A stretch of 64,000 nucleotides of DNA, taken from NCBI GenBank assembly GCA_905250115.1, contig CAJNOI010000085.1, positions 1-64,000 on the forward strand, given 5' to 3'. The notes under the pieces are model-generated. The model ran no database searches, was not told where the DNA came from, and worked only from the letters and a program-made list of their open reading frames with translations. This DNA is from Adineta steineri. Its lineage: Eukaryota > Rotifera > Eurotatoria > Adinetida > Adinetidae. Below are positions 22,145 through 33,585 of this stretch, piece after piece; the first letter of the stretch is position 1; every line of letters begins with the position of its first letter. Both the position numbers and the translations under genes were made by a program.

Positions 22145-23159
22145 TTATAATCGAGATTGACAACGAGGTTTACGTAAAACAATTGTATTTCGAAATCTTT
22201 TAAAAACATATGGATTTCGTTTAACAGAAATAAATCGAATAATTTCACCATTTGATGAAAGAAATAAAATAATTGGTGAATATAATTTAATACATGAACA
22301 ATTTTTAATTGGTAAATCAAAATTAGTTTCATTTGTACCGGATTGTTTAAAATATCGAACTTTATGTTTATTTGCAAATATATAATTATTTTCCGATACT
22401 AATGAATTTTTAATTGGACGTGTACGGATTACAATTGATGAACGACAATAATCATTAAGTAAATCACTTATACTTGCACGTGATTTACACATTGAACATA
22501 GATCAGTTTTAGCGATTGTTGTTGATGGAACAGTTTGTTTTGTTGTTGTTATTGTTGTTGTTGTTGCAGTTGTAGTTGTTGTTGATGATGATGAATGAGA
22601 TACACATAATTCTGTTTCTGCTGGATATTGATCACATGAAACTAAGATAAATGTATATATTTATAAAGATATCATATAGAATATTTTTTTATTTACTCAT
22701 AGTAGGCCATTTATATCCAAATTGAGTAATCATTCTTGGTTCACAACTTTGTTTAACTGATTCACAAAGTGTACGACAAGGATATATAAATTTTTTATTA
22801 TCATGTGTGATTGTATATATTGAATCTTGATTATTATCAAACGAAACAAGTGAAGCTTTTTCTGGTGTTTGTTGAAGACAAACAGGAGCTAATATTGAAC
22901 AAAGTAATAATCGTGCATTTGAATGACATCCCAAACTAAGAAGTGATTGCCATAATGGTAATTCATAAAGTATTTCAGTTATACTTTCATGATTAAGTAA
23001 ATTTGGTAAATGCATTTGTGTATAACCAAGTCCATAACATAATGTAAAATTCGATGGAATTGCTTGACAACGATGAATATTTCCTGGGAATAAATCATAA
23101 CTTTCACCTGATGTACAACTAAGTATGAAGAACACGACGACGAACAACATTTCTATCAA
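22145..23159 (-). CDS. Secreted frizzled-related protein (FZ + netrin-like domain), two exons
   Basis: Coding sequence is complement(join(22145..22641, 22697..23159)), 319 residues; the 55-bp intron (GTAAAT...CTTAG) joins WPTM to ISCDQYPAETELC, recreating the conserved end of a frizzled domain. Residues 1-18 are a signal peptide. The cysteine-rich domain (about 30-175) has all ten cysteines, including RCQAIP, LCYGLGY and APVC. A linker of Ser/Thr (mostly ACA repeats) follows, then a C-terminal segment with six cysteines (LCSMCKSRASISDLL ... NCSCIKLYS ... PRCQSRL) that fits the netrin-like domain of sFRPs. No TM segment is present, which excludes a frizzled receptor. By family it would bind Wnt ligands outside the cell and modulate signalling. 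Confidence 0.87.
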
Positions 23160-23219
23160 TGAATGAATATATGTATATGGAAGTGAAATGAAAAAGAAAA
23201 AATGGCTGTTAATTGAGCG

Positions 23220-23228
23220 GTATATAAC
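23220..23228 (-). promoter_or_regulatory. Candidate TATA box of the sFRP gene
   Basis: On the minus strand the sequence GTTATATACC lies about 60 bases upstream of the start codon at 23159, a spacing compatible with a TATA box and a short 5'UTR. In DNA this AT-rich such matches are common, so the call is weak. Confidence 0.25.
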
Positions 23229-23808
23229 TCAACTTCAATCGACAAGACAAGTGCCTCAGGTTTTTTTCTTTCTCTTTTTCTGTCTGCACTCTCGACTGAA
23301 TATAGCCTCCATACTCGTTTTTCTTTTTCCTTTTATGAAATCAGTCAGTTGTTAATAGAAAAAAATTTTTCGCATCGTATGACACTAATTGACTTCGTTT
23401 TTCTTTAGTTGATTTAAGAAGTTGATGAACTGAATATAAACGATTAGTCATGCGTTAGATCTTGTTAACGCATAAGTGTGACAACATATAACAGCTGATG
23501 AAAAGATAAAAGGATATATGTATATTTCACTAAATAATTGATTGATAATTAATCATGAAAGAACGTATGTATTTTTTTTTGTCATCGTGTTGAATCCGAA
23601 TAATAATATAATATACATATTTTATAAGAAAAAAAAATCGTATCTATTTTATTCTGCACGTTTGTACAGTAAAAATTTTTTTGTCTTCATATGGTTTATG
23701 TATTTTATAAGATTTATTAGAAGTAAGAAAAATTAACTATAGAAATTATAATATTAATAACAATAAAACTTGATATATTAGTATATGAGAAGTTTGTAAT
23801 AAAAAAGA
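23229..23808. other. Intergenic, no gene seen
   Basis: Upstream flank of the sFRP gene and 3' flank of the next minus-strand gene. Two short overlapping frames (23542-23736 plus; 23717-23914 minus) have no support. Confidence 0.5.
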
Positions 23809-24228
23809 TTATATCTTGTGTGTATGTGGAACCCATATATTGGGAGTTTTCCAATAGCCGACTGGTTTTTTTTTGGATTTTTTTGAACGACATCGACACA
23901 TACCAATTAAGCAAATAAATCCAAGAATACTCACAACAATTATTACTATATGTTTAGCAGAAATCGATTTAGATAAATGCTTTGCATCAGATACTTTTGA
24001 TGAAACAAAATTTAATACGGAGAATTCCGTTATATTATCTTGTGTCATATTCATCAATTGATAAGTAGTATTAACTGTATTATTTATTGATAATTTAGAA
24101 ACAGCAGATGAATTGCTCAATACCAATGTTATCTTGCTAGTGTAAATTTCATGATTGGCACGACCAGTCGTTATTCCAGCATGACATCCGGCTAATGAAG
24201 CAGATAGAAGAACAATGAACATAATCAT
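23809..24228 (-). CDS. Small type I membrane glycoprotein, function unknown
   Basis: Single-exon frame of 139 residues from ATG 24228. It has a complete type I layout: an N-terminal signal peptide (MIMFIVLLSASLAGCHA), an ectodomain of about 70 residues rich in Ser, Thr and Asn with at least five NxS/T glycosylation sites, one TM helix (IVIIVVSILGFICLIGM, about 94-110), a basic stop-transfer block CRCRSKKSKKKP and a short cytosolic tail ending HTHKI. This ordered topology argues for a real gene. No known family is recognised; such short mucin-like membrane proteins are often lineage-specific. Confidence 0.62.
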   Translation of the reverse strand: MIMFIVLLSASLAGCHAGITTGRANHEIYTSKITLVLSNSSAVSKLSINNTVNTTYQLMNMTQDNITEFSVLNFVSSKVSDAKHLSKSISAKHIVIIVVSILGFICLIGMCRCRSKKSKKKPVGYWKTPNIWVPHTHKI

Positions 24229-26488
24229 TGTAGTAGTATAGTTAGATATTAATTCTAAAATCAGTTAAAAATATTGGTTAAGTATAAATAGTATTAAAAC
24301 TATCGCAAACACGAGAAGCAAAGCTTGAATACATATTTCGTTATAAAATAAATAATATATGAGATAATACTATTTATCAAAAACAACGGTCGTTTGTAAA
24401 ACTTGAAGAAAAGTTTTCAGAATCTAGCAATAATTTGTCTTAATCTAATTTCAACTAATCATCTAAACTACTATCTTATTTCTCAAAACTCGATGAGTAT
24501 CGTAATATTACATTATCTGTATTTATCTCTCTAAACTATTATAAAACAATGAACGCTCTTGAAAAAAATTCTTGTGAAAATATAATCTAAAGTTACTACT
24601 CGAGTATATCGAATGGTTTCTTTCTCCGTATCACTAATTTCAAATTATATAGACCTAATGTAAAAAAAAGAAAAACACCGTATATATAAAGGTCGAAAAA
24701 TCATACGTCAGATGGTAAGTGACACACGCAATATTTGACCATGACACGGAAATGGATCTTACAAGAACTTTAGTTGGGAATAGTTTGAACGCTTATGACA
24801 TTTTAACGTAATGTCTGTATTTGTTATGTAAAAGCTTACTTCCGTAGAGAAGTTTTTTCACAAAACCTTTATCACAATATCGTCGAGTCATTAATACGTC
24901 ATTGTTCTTACTGCCCTGATTTCTATGATAATGCACCAGAAAAAAATGCTGACATAAAAGGATAGGAATTTTATATTTGCATTATATATAGATTATATTT
25001 ATTCTAGATGATTATGAATTACAAAAAGAAAAATATCAGTTCACAGATGTATTAAAAAAATCGAGCAAAAAAAAATGAATTTTTTTTAATGTACTTGTGA
25101 TGCAGTAAACAGATCATCATAAATAATGCATTCATCAAACATTGCTTGTCTTAAACAAGAATCTCAGAACATATTTTTCATCGTTACTTTGTTGTCTTTA
25201 TAATAAAATAGATTAACAACGTTGGTATTTTGAATCATATTGTTATTCAATAATATTTTATTAACGTGTGAGAGTATTATAATGATTCTTAGTATATTTT
25301 TTTTCTTTTTAATTGACTAGGATAGTAATCGAAACTAAAAAAATTAGATATATTACGATATAAACATTGATATGTATATTTCTCAATATTATATGAATAA
25401 TTTATTGTTTTGATCACTAAATAACTTTAGTAATTGTAATTGATATTCAAGAATAACATTATTATGATATTGTATCTAAATAAGAATTTTAATTGATTAT
25501 CAGTAATTACGAAGAAATTACTCAAAACTAATACTGATTTTGATATTTAAATACTATATTCATTACCTTTGATATTGATATAAGATAAGAATAGTGACAT
25601 TATTTTAACTATTATATTTACGCATCGACATACGTCATACATTTATAGAGTAAATACATATTATACAACGTCGATGAATAAGACTATATTATTTTACGCA
25701 GAATTCTAAGCACGATCTTTTCATAAAGAAATATATATTTATCAAATAGATAATATATGAGAAATTTTAATTATATACTACTTTATTTTCTATAAGAACA
25801 AAAGAGTAATATAGAATATACTAGTAATCGATATAAATTTCTATTCGTAAACAATAAGATCTTACTAAATATAGATATTAGATTAAAAATAAATTATAAT
25901 GATAATTTTCAATATGATATTTATGACCTAGATTAGTTTTAATTTAATCTATGATAAATAATCAAAATCTGGACATAACACATTTGTTCAAAACAAAATT
26001 CTCTTATGATTTTTTTAAATTGTAGTTCAAAAATAGGATGGTTTTGAATTTCAATTAAGTATCGATCTGAATAGATTACTATGAAGTCTTATCGAATAAT
26101 AAATAAAATAGGTCTGTATCTCAAAGATATTATTCATATCATTGTTAAATATCAATTCTTGTCTTGAATAATCAATAGTTCAAATCTAAAGAATAGATTA
26201 CAATTAGAAATATTTATTAGATTAGTATTTTTCTATTGCAATATCAAGTGTAATAACTATAGATATAATCTTTGATTATTAGTTTCTATCAAATCTGTTT
26301 ACTCGTATATATATATTTTTCTTTTGACATTAATTAATGATCATAGGATAGATAAGTGAAGAAATATGATTTCTTCTTGTCTCATTCTCATGTTATTTTT
26401 GTACAATTTCATCTGAGATAAATATATTATATACACACAAATATATAGTACTATACTTGTTACTCTTCTCATTATTTGCAGCAACAAA
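24229..26488. other. Long AT-rich intergenic region, no gene seen
   Basis: About 2.3 kb of very AT-rich DNA with short direct repeats of ATATTTAT/TATTTAAT type. No frame, exon or RNA gene was recognised. TTATTTGCAG just before the next start (26471-26480) is a good splice-acceptor match, suggesting a 5'UTR intron or trans-splice site. Confidence 0.5.
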
Positions 26489-27202
26489 ATGATGAAAGTC
26501 AATGGTATTTCATATATTTCGAATAATTCAATCTTACATGAACAATGTCTAAGTATACAAAGAACTTATCAGTATATGTTTAATACATTTATATCCTTAT
26601 TGGTAAGAAAGAAAATCTTTTTTTTTATTTATAATTAGACACTATTAAATTAAATAAAAAACTATTTGTATAGATATTGGGTTTTATTCATTTACCATTG
26701 AATACATATTCATTAATAATGAGTAATTCATCATGGACAATTGCTTATTATAGACATATTTATATTATAATTATTAATATAATTTTGATTATTTTATATG
26801 GATTTGGTTTGTATGTTCTTCATCAACATTCTCGAACAGGATTACTTATAGTATATTATTTAATATTCATTTTTGTGAAAAAAATGACAATTTGATATTT
26901 ATTTTATAGTTTGGTTGGTTAGTTACAATTGTTGATGTGATTGCTACTGTTGCTGTTTTATTTATTTTCTTTGTTACTATCTTTTTGATTGCACCCATAT
27001 CATTTTATACTTTTGAAATCTTAACTGGTCTTTTTCTATTTACAATTCTTTTTGTTGTTGGAATGATCACCATGGTAAAGTTTAAATTTTATATATTTTA
27101 TTTTATTTTGTTTTATTTTTTGCAAAGGTCATTTCAATAAAACATGCATTTAATCTATCGAAATTAATCAAGAATAACAGACGATTGACGATTGAAATCT
27201 AA
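26489..27202 (+). CDS. Four-exon small multi-pass membrane protein, function unknown
   Basis: Gene assembled from splice signals: join(26489..26602, 26674..26850, 26910..27074, 27128..27202), 176 residues. All introns (71, 59 and 53 bp) begin GT and end AG, all exons keep frame (each is a whole number of codons), and introns 1 and 2 carry in-frame stops. The product has about four hydrophobic helices: around residues 34-48, 64-85, 96-125 and 130-150, the longest containing FGWLVTIVDVIATVAVLF. The C-terminal 22 residues are basic (KLIKNNRRLTIEI). The layout resembles small tetraspan proteins but no conserved signature is visible. The regular exon structure supports a real gene despite the AT-rich codons. 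Confidence 0.65.
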
Positions 27203-27788
27203 TTATAAACTATTTAATTAATTAAATATCGATTTAGTTTACAATAGTTGTTTTTATAACTAAATGAGAGTGTATGGATGTATTATTCATTTACATTCAC
27301 ATTCAACCTCATTGTATACGAAAAGAAAAAGAACGAAGATATGTTAGTCAAGCTACTTGTTTGAAATAAAGTTTTATATAAAACTCAATGTTAATACAAT
27401 ATTCATTGATTTGAAGTGTAAATAATTGATAGAAAAGCAGCAATTATAATTTTTTCTCAGATTCGATTAAATATAATAATCGAGTATTTAAGTATGAAAC
27501 TAATTAATATTATAATCTACAGTATTCATTTATATTTGTGAGATAAGCATATCATTTCAGATAAAGAATGAATTGCTTTGTTCAAACTATGCAAACATGA
27601 AGAAGAACTTCTTTTATTTTGAAAAAGTAAGTGATTTTATTCTTCGGAAAAACAATTACATTAAAGAAGGGAATTGCTTTTATAAAAAAAAAAGATATTT
27701 TAGCAAAAATGGAATAGAAATAATAGAATATACTATGAATAGGTGTTGAAAAAATCATATGATAGTCATTATTAATTGAACTTGGTTC
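27203..27788. other. Convergent intergenic region, no gene seen
   Basis: AT-rich 3' flank of two convergent genes. A weak hairpin (GAGAGTGTATGGATGT against ACATTCACATTC) at about 27270-27312 resembles the foldback repeats elsewhere in the window but is too degenerate to call. Confidence 0.45.
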
Positions 27789-30700
27789 TTAATCTTCGTT
27801 ATATTTGTTATAATGTTTAGAACTCTTTGTATAACTTGATTTAAAAGCACTGAAGACCATACTAGGCACTTTTTCTTCACATCCTGGTTGACTGGTAACA
27901 AAACCAAGTTTACCTTTTGCAACATCTGCAGAAAACATTATTTCAAGTTTATCACCAGCTTCCATTTTGATGACGGCTTGACAAACTAAAACAATTGTAT
28001 CACCATCTACTGTTTGAACAGTGTTCGAATCTTTTATGTCTTTGCCATTTAGTCGCAGCCACAAATGCACATCACCATTACCTTTTCCTTCAAAACTTCC
28101 AGTCTGCCCAACAGCCATCATAAAGTATGTTCCCGGCTCTTGGAACTCAATGATACCATCATTATTCTTAATACGATATAAACCATCGTTGTTATTGAGA
28201 TCAACTTTTTTCGGAGTTATACATCCCCATTGTGATTGTGAACTAGATAGTTGAGCATATGGAGCTGGATTTTCTTTGGTGCCTAATTCGAATATTGTTA
28301 ATACCGAACTGACAACGGAGGGTTCGTTCTTCGGTGCCGTAGCAATGAAACCAAGCTTCTCGTTTGTAGTTGAGAACACATATCGTAGTTTATCGTTTGC
28401 TTCAACTTTGACAATGGTTTGACAGACCGCGCCTCGATTACTACCACTGCGAACGCTGTGAATGATATTGCTATTTGGAATGTCTTTTCCATTGAGCTGT
28501 GGTCCCAAGAAAATCTCACCGCTAGTACGAGTACCATCGGCACTTCCACCCTGGCCAATATATATGACAAAATAAATTCCTGACTCACTAAACTTGATAG
28601 ATCCATCTGATCTGGCGGTTGGGATGCCTACTCCAGTAAATTGATCTTGATCATACGTAATTGCTTTGGAGTTCGAAGAGCCCAATTGAGTTTTTGAATT
28701 GGTCAGAATTAGATTATGAACTGGATTCTCAATATCGCTGAGCTGAATTTCGGATCTTATAATACTAGGAACTAGTGGTTCGTGTTTGAACTCTTGAGCA
28801 ATCAAACCGAGAGAACTACATTTATTAGATGCGTGGGCTGCGATTACAACTGTGACTTCTCGACCAACTGGAGCTTTGATAAGTGAATCATAAATGAGTA
28901 CCGATAAACTTCTATGTTCAACTGCTTGTATACTATTTGATGAAGGATTGTCTTCACCATTTTCTCGTGTCCATAAGTGAATTTCTCCATTACCATTTCC
29001 ACTCTGAGTACCAACTTGAGCACCATACATCACGAAATAATAACCAGGAGTTTCATATAAAAATGTGTTATTTTTAGCAGTAGAATAGCCCTTCAAATCA
29101 TCAACTTTATTGTATGTGATGGCTTTTGGATTTGTTCCAGTTAGTTGATTCTGTGAACTAGATGCTTGAAGATATGCGACATCATCGATTATTTCATAAT
29201 CATGTTTTTTGTCTTTCGATTTCCTGTAAACAAAAAGAATAACAATAATATGTATTATTTATGTATACGATAATAAAAAAGCAGTGTATCAGTGACACTT
29301 AAGAAAGTTAATCATTGGATTAAACTGAAAATTGTATAAAATACTCAACTTATCGCTTACTATCGTATCTCGAAAGCTGAACTACCGTTCGATTATGAGT
29401 ACTCAATTCATTTAGTCTCTCTCATGAATAAGATTTTATAAAAGTAGTATAATCTGGTTTTATCAAAATAAGAGAAGAATCTTGACATCGAACGACTTAA
29501 AAACGTATCTCATCTTCAATTTTGTCTTTTTTCATCTATGGCCAACTGTTAATAAAGATAACAACAATAAATGCCTCAGTTGTAAGCAGCAAATCTTACC
29601 CAGGTTTTGTCCACTGTGAGTTTGTAGTTGAACCGGTTGATTGAAAAACACTGATGATCATACTAGGCACAGCTGACTCCTTATGTGGTTTGGATGCGAC
29701 TAAACCAAGTGTACCTTCTGTGACATCTGCAGAATACATTATTTCGAGTTTATCCCCACGTTTGATTTCGACGGCAGTTTGACAAACTAAAACGGCAGTA
29801 TCCTTATCTATTGATTGAATCGTGTTCGAATCTGCCATATCTTCACCATTTAATCGCATCCACACTCGCACTTCACCAATACCATCATCATTATCACTTC
29901 CACACTGAGCAGCAGCCAACACAAAGTAAGTTCCTGGTTCTTCGAATTCCATGACACCATTATTATTTTTGATATGATGTGAACCATCATTGTTATCAAG
30001 TTTAACTGCCTTCGGAGTTGTACAACCCCATTGCGATTGTGAACTAGATAGTTGTGCATATGCAATTGGCTTTTCGTCGCTAGACAATCGAAATGTTGAA
30101 AATATTATACCAGGTACAAGTGGCTCATTCTTCGGCTTCGAGGCAATCAAACCCAGTTCTTTATTTGTAGTTGAGATTACCAATTGAATCTTATCATTAG
30201 CTTCAAGTTTAGCAACCGTTTGACTGACTAGAACTGCTGTACTACCACTGCGAATAGTTTTAATTGTGTTACTGTTTGCCATATCTTTTTCATTGAGTCG
30301 CATCCATAAATGAACTTCACCTGATGCATCAGTATCTTTAGCGCTTCCGACTTGACCACAAGCTATCAGAAAATAAACACCAGCTTCATTATACTTGATG
30401 ATTCCATGTTTTTCAGCTGTTGTTATGTCTAGTTTATTGACTGCACTAGAACCATCCAGAACAACCACGTCAGAATTCGAGTTACCCAATTGAGTTTTGG
30501 AACTGAATAATTGTGCATAAGGAATTGTGTTAGTACCACCGCTGATCTGTAAAAACGATATTATAATACTGGGAACCAATGGTTCTTTTTCAGGTTGTGT
30601 GGCAATCAAACCGAGAGAGGTACATTCATTAATTGTGAAGGCTGAGTACAAGAGTGCGAATGTACAATCAACAGGAGTCTGAAAAACTGTCGCATAGACA

Positions 30701-31083
30701 AGAACTGATGTACCTCCATAAGGAACCGATTGTATACTATTTGAGTTAGGCTCGTTCTTACCACCTTGTTGCGTCCAGATATGAATATCTCCTTGAGCAA
30801 CTCTGCGTGGACTACCAATCTGAGCAGCAGACACCCAGAAATAAACACCAGCCTCTTTGGGTTCAAATGTGCCGTTGTAGAATGCAGCGAAATCCTTTGA
30901 TCCATCATTTTTATTGTATGTTGCCACTTTTCCTTTTGATTCACCTATTTGGTTCTTTGAACTGGATCCTTGGAAGTATGCAACGACATCGTTTCTTTCG
31001 TCATTAGCTTCTATGGTTAATAACTTGATGCTAATAACAAATAATACCAATATTATATTTAATATTTGATATTGTTTTGCCAT
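27789..31083 (-). CDS. Secreted protein of six tandem C1q/TNF-like domains (two exons)
   Basis: Likely coding sequence is complement(join(27789..29223, 29600..31083)), 972 residues. Exon 1 begins with a signal peptide (about 1-26) and encodes three domains of about 147 residues; exon 2 encodes three more. Each has the beta-sandwich rhythm EPGTYF...AAQxGS...VHLWMRLNGxD..DSNTIQ...VLVCQ...GDKLEI...LGLIA...VPSII, which suggests the C1q/TNF superfamily. Domains 1, 2 and 3 resemble 4, 5 and 6 in order, so the gene is a duplicated three-domain unit, and the 376-bp intron sits at the joint. The splice (CCTGG/GTAAGA...TTACAG/G) keeps frame, and exon 2 has no ATG before its first domain, which supports one gene over two. 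There is no collagen stalk. A lectin-like or immune recognition role is inference. Confidence 0.7.
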
Positions 31084-31330
31084 GTTAATCAGTCAGGTGC
31101 TGATAATTACGTTTCTTTTTTAAAAATTTCCTCACGAAACAGTTACGTTAGGATGAAAAGTATATATTACTTATCTAAAAAACAAATCAAAACATGTGTT
31201 ATATCGATGAGAGTGTCGGTGAAGGAGAGTCTGTGTATCTAGAAATTAAAGAACAACCACATCAACCACCACCCTCAGGATTCCCAGGACCTGTCATTGT
31301 TCAACAGGGTTCGGAGGACCTGCCAAGATT

Positions 31331-31525
31331 TATCAGGGTTTATGAGAAACCTCAGGGCCTATTAGGGCTTACCAGGATCCTGAGGGCGTATTAGGGTTTA
31401 TGAGAGATTTCAGGGCCTATCAGGGTTCATGAGAGATCTCAGGGTCCATCAGGGTTGTTGAGAAGCCTCCACACCTATCAAGGTCCATGTAAGACTTCAT
31501 AGCCTATCAGAGTGTATGAGGAGGG
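31331..31525. repeat. 29-bp minisatellite, about 6.7 copies
   Basis: A 29-base unit approximating TATCAGGGTTTATGAGAGAT plus CTCAGGGCC repeats at exact 29-base steps from 31331, 31360, 31389, 31418, 31447, 31476 and 31505. Copies differ by point changes and the last two are more diverged; a degenerate copy may precede 31331. It is notably less AT-rich than its surroundings and runs straight into the GT-rich foldback element. Confidence 0.85.
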
Positions 31526-31586
31526 TGTGGGTGTGGTTGTGAATACAATATCAATATATAATACCTACATCCACACTCTCAAGATG
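31521..31586. repeat. GT-rich foldback element, copy 2 (telomere-like motif)
   Basis: GAGGGTGTGGGTGTGGTTGT is followed by an AT spacer (AATACAATATCAATATATAA) and CCTACATCCACACTCTCAAG. The arms pair imperfectly. It matches the reverse strand of 4403-4531 in order and spacing, including the CTCAAGATG end and a 14-base block GGGTGTGGTTGYGA. The G-rich arm contains TGTGGG units. Confidence 0.5.
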
Positions 31587-31935
31587 ATTATACTTTTATT
31601 GGTAAAATATGTCATCCTGTATCAGAAGAAACCCTTTTCAAATATGAGTTTTTGGAAAGAATGAAATAACTACATTTAAATTCATCGATATCCAATCTCA
31701 TGTTTGAGTTTAACGATGATCAGCTCATTCCTATAGAATTCTATGGGAATTTGTTACGAATTTTACGATACAGCGATCGATAATTAATGAAAGATGTGTC
31801 TACTTATACATTAATCAAAATTTTGATACCATGCGTTTTGATGAAAAAAGTAATTAGAACATACGAGTCTAAGTAAAAATAAAACTTACTGCAAAAGGAT
31901 TATTTTGAATACAAATTAAAAAAAGACAACCACTG

Positions 31936-32119
31936 TTTATTTGAAATAAAAAGTATGCTTATCTTACCTTGGAATAATATAATGAAAAAGAATTCTTAAT
32001 ATTTTGTAGCAAAAAGCTTGCCTTTAAATACTTTTTATCTGAAATAAAAAGTACGCTTATCTTACCTTGGAATAATATATTAAAAAAGAATTCTTAGTAT
32101 TTTGTATCAAAAAGCTCGC
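31936..32119. repeat. 98-bp tandem duplication
   Basis: The segment starting TTTATTTGAAATAAAAAGTA at 31936 is repeated from 32034 (TTTATCTGAAATAAAAAGTA). Both copies share CTTATCTTACCTTGGAATAA and AAAGAATTCTTA.TATTTTGTA..AAAAAGCT with few differences. This is a recent local duplication in non-coding DNA. Confidence 0.85.
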
Positions 32120-33585
32120 GAAGGGTCGTTTAATAGCTGCAATAGATAAGGAAAAGAAGACCATTTTAAAATGAAATTGATGATTATGCAGAAAAACACA
32201 CAATTCATCATATGATATTATTTTCATGTGTTATCACCCTTTTTATCATCTTTTTCTATATGTATGTACACAATTCTCTTCTCACTTCGAGCGCTGCAGT
32301 TGTTATACAAAATATTATCTGTTGTTTTATAATTATTAACATAGTGGCCCTTGAAACCTGCTAGCAAAACTCGTATACATTGATTATTCTTTTATTTTCA
32401 TCACAACGACCAAAATAAGTATTTAGAGTAACACATGATTCGAAGTAAAGAGCAAACATATACAAAGAGATCTTTGCAATAGATAAGAATAAGAAAACAA
32501 AAAGAAGTCCAAAGTATTGTGCTCGATGAAAGTATTGAATGCAGTTTCAAAAAAAAAAGATTATGTACAACACTAAAAAAGATTCCTTCCATAAATATAA
32601 ACTTCAACAAATTTTTGGTTCTGTACAAAAAGGAATTCGTAGCAAACAGCCTGTCTCAACATTTCAATAAGTTTATTCTACTCATAAAATAAATTAACTC
32701 ATCTTTCTTATTACTGCAACCGATCTATGATATAAAATAAATTGATCTAAACTCCTCTTTTTCAGCAATCGAGTTACATCTCAAAAATTAATATTCTTTT
32801 CGAGATGTACGTAGGAAACAAAGCTAAATGCAGTTTTAACGTCATCGATACAATTCCTGTTATTTATTTTCAATTAAAAATCTCATCAGACTTCTGTAAA
32901 TTTACTTTGGGAAAAAGAACAGGAAGAAAAAAGTAAAAATTAAACTATTAGATTGCTATGAAACGAATAGTTGTGATATATGTATTCAAAATATAAAAAT
33001 GATGACAATGTTTCTCATTTTGAATGTATCTCGACTTCGAGTACATGATAATATATTCATTTTTGTCTAAATGATGCACCATGAATAGTTCAACAAAAGT
33101 TATATTACATGGAAAAATCTATATAAATATGCATTACTGATCTACTAAATGATTCAGAGTATGGATGTGTATGAAATGGAATATCTGCACTCACATTCAC
33201 ATTCTTGATTTTAATAAATTCTGCAAAAATATTTTATATGATTTTAAAATTCTATACATTCTTCGATACTTTTCCTTGGAATATCATAACGAATGCTTCA
33301 GTTCATTCGATCACACAATTTTAATGAATTATCAACTGACTGTGTTATTTCCATATCTTTTTGAGTTATAAGAAACACTTTCACCTGTGAAAGTATAATG
33401 ATTAGATGACTAAAATATTTATAAAACATGATCTAAGAGTGAATTTCAATTCTTTTTTTTCATTATTTTTATTTCTCGTATTTCATATAAATTTAAAATA
33501 TATAAATGTAAAGCATGTAATAGAAAAATTCTTATATAATTATATTCGAATAATATATCTTGATAAAAAATTTTACATGACATGT

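Larger units (their letters stand above)
31084..33585. other. Repeat-bearing intergenic region, no gene seen
   Basis: About 2.5 kb upstream of the C1q-like gene and downstream of the P450 gene. Its first part holds a minisatellite, a foldback element and a tandem duplication (listed separately). The rest is AT-rich without recognisable exons. Short frames at 32401-32628, 33165-33371 and 33406-33756 lack support; the last overlaps the 3' end of the P450 gene. Confidence 0.5.

Noticed and set aside
27265..27312. Possible third foldback copy
   Set aside because: Only short GAGTGTATGGATGT/ACATTCACATTC similarity; no CTCAAGATG end.
33158..33205. Possible fourth foldback copy
   Set aside because: Pairing is weak and the telomere-like G-rich arm is missing.
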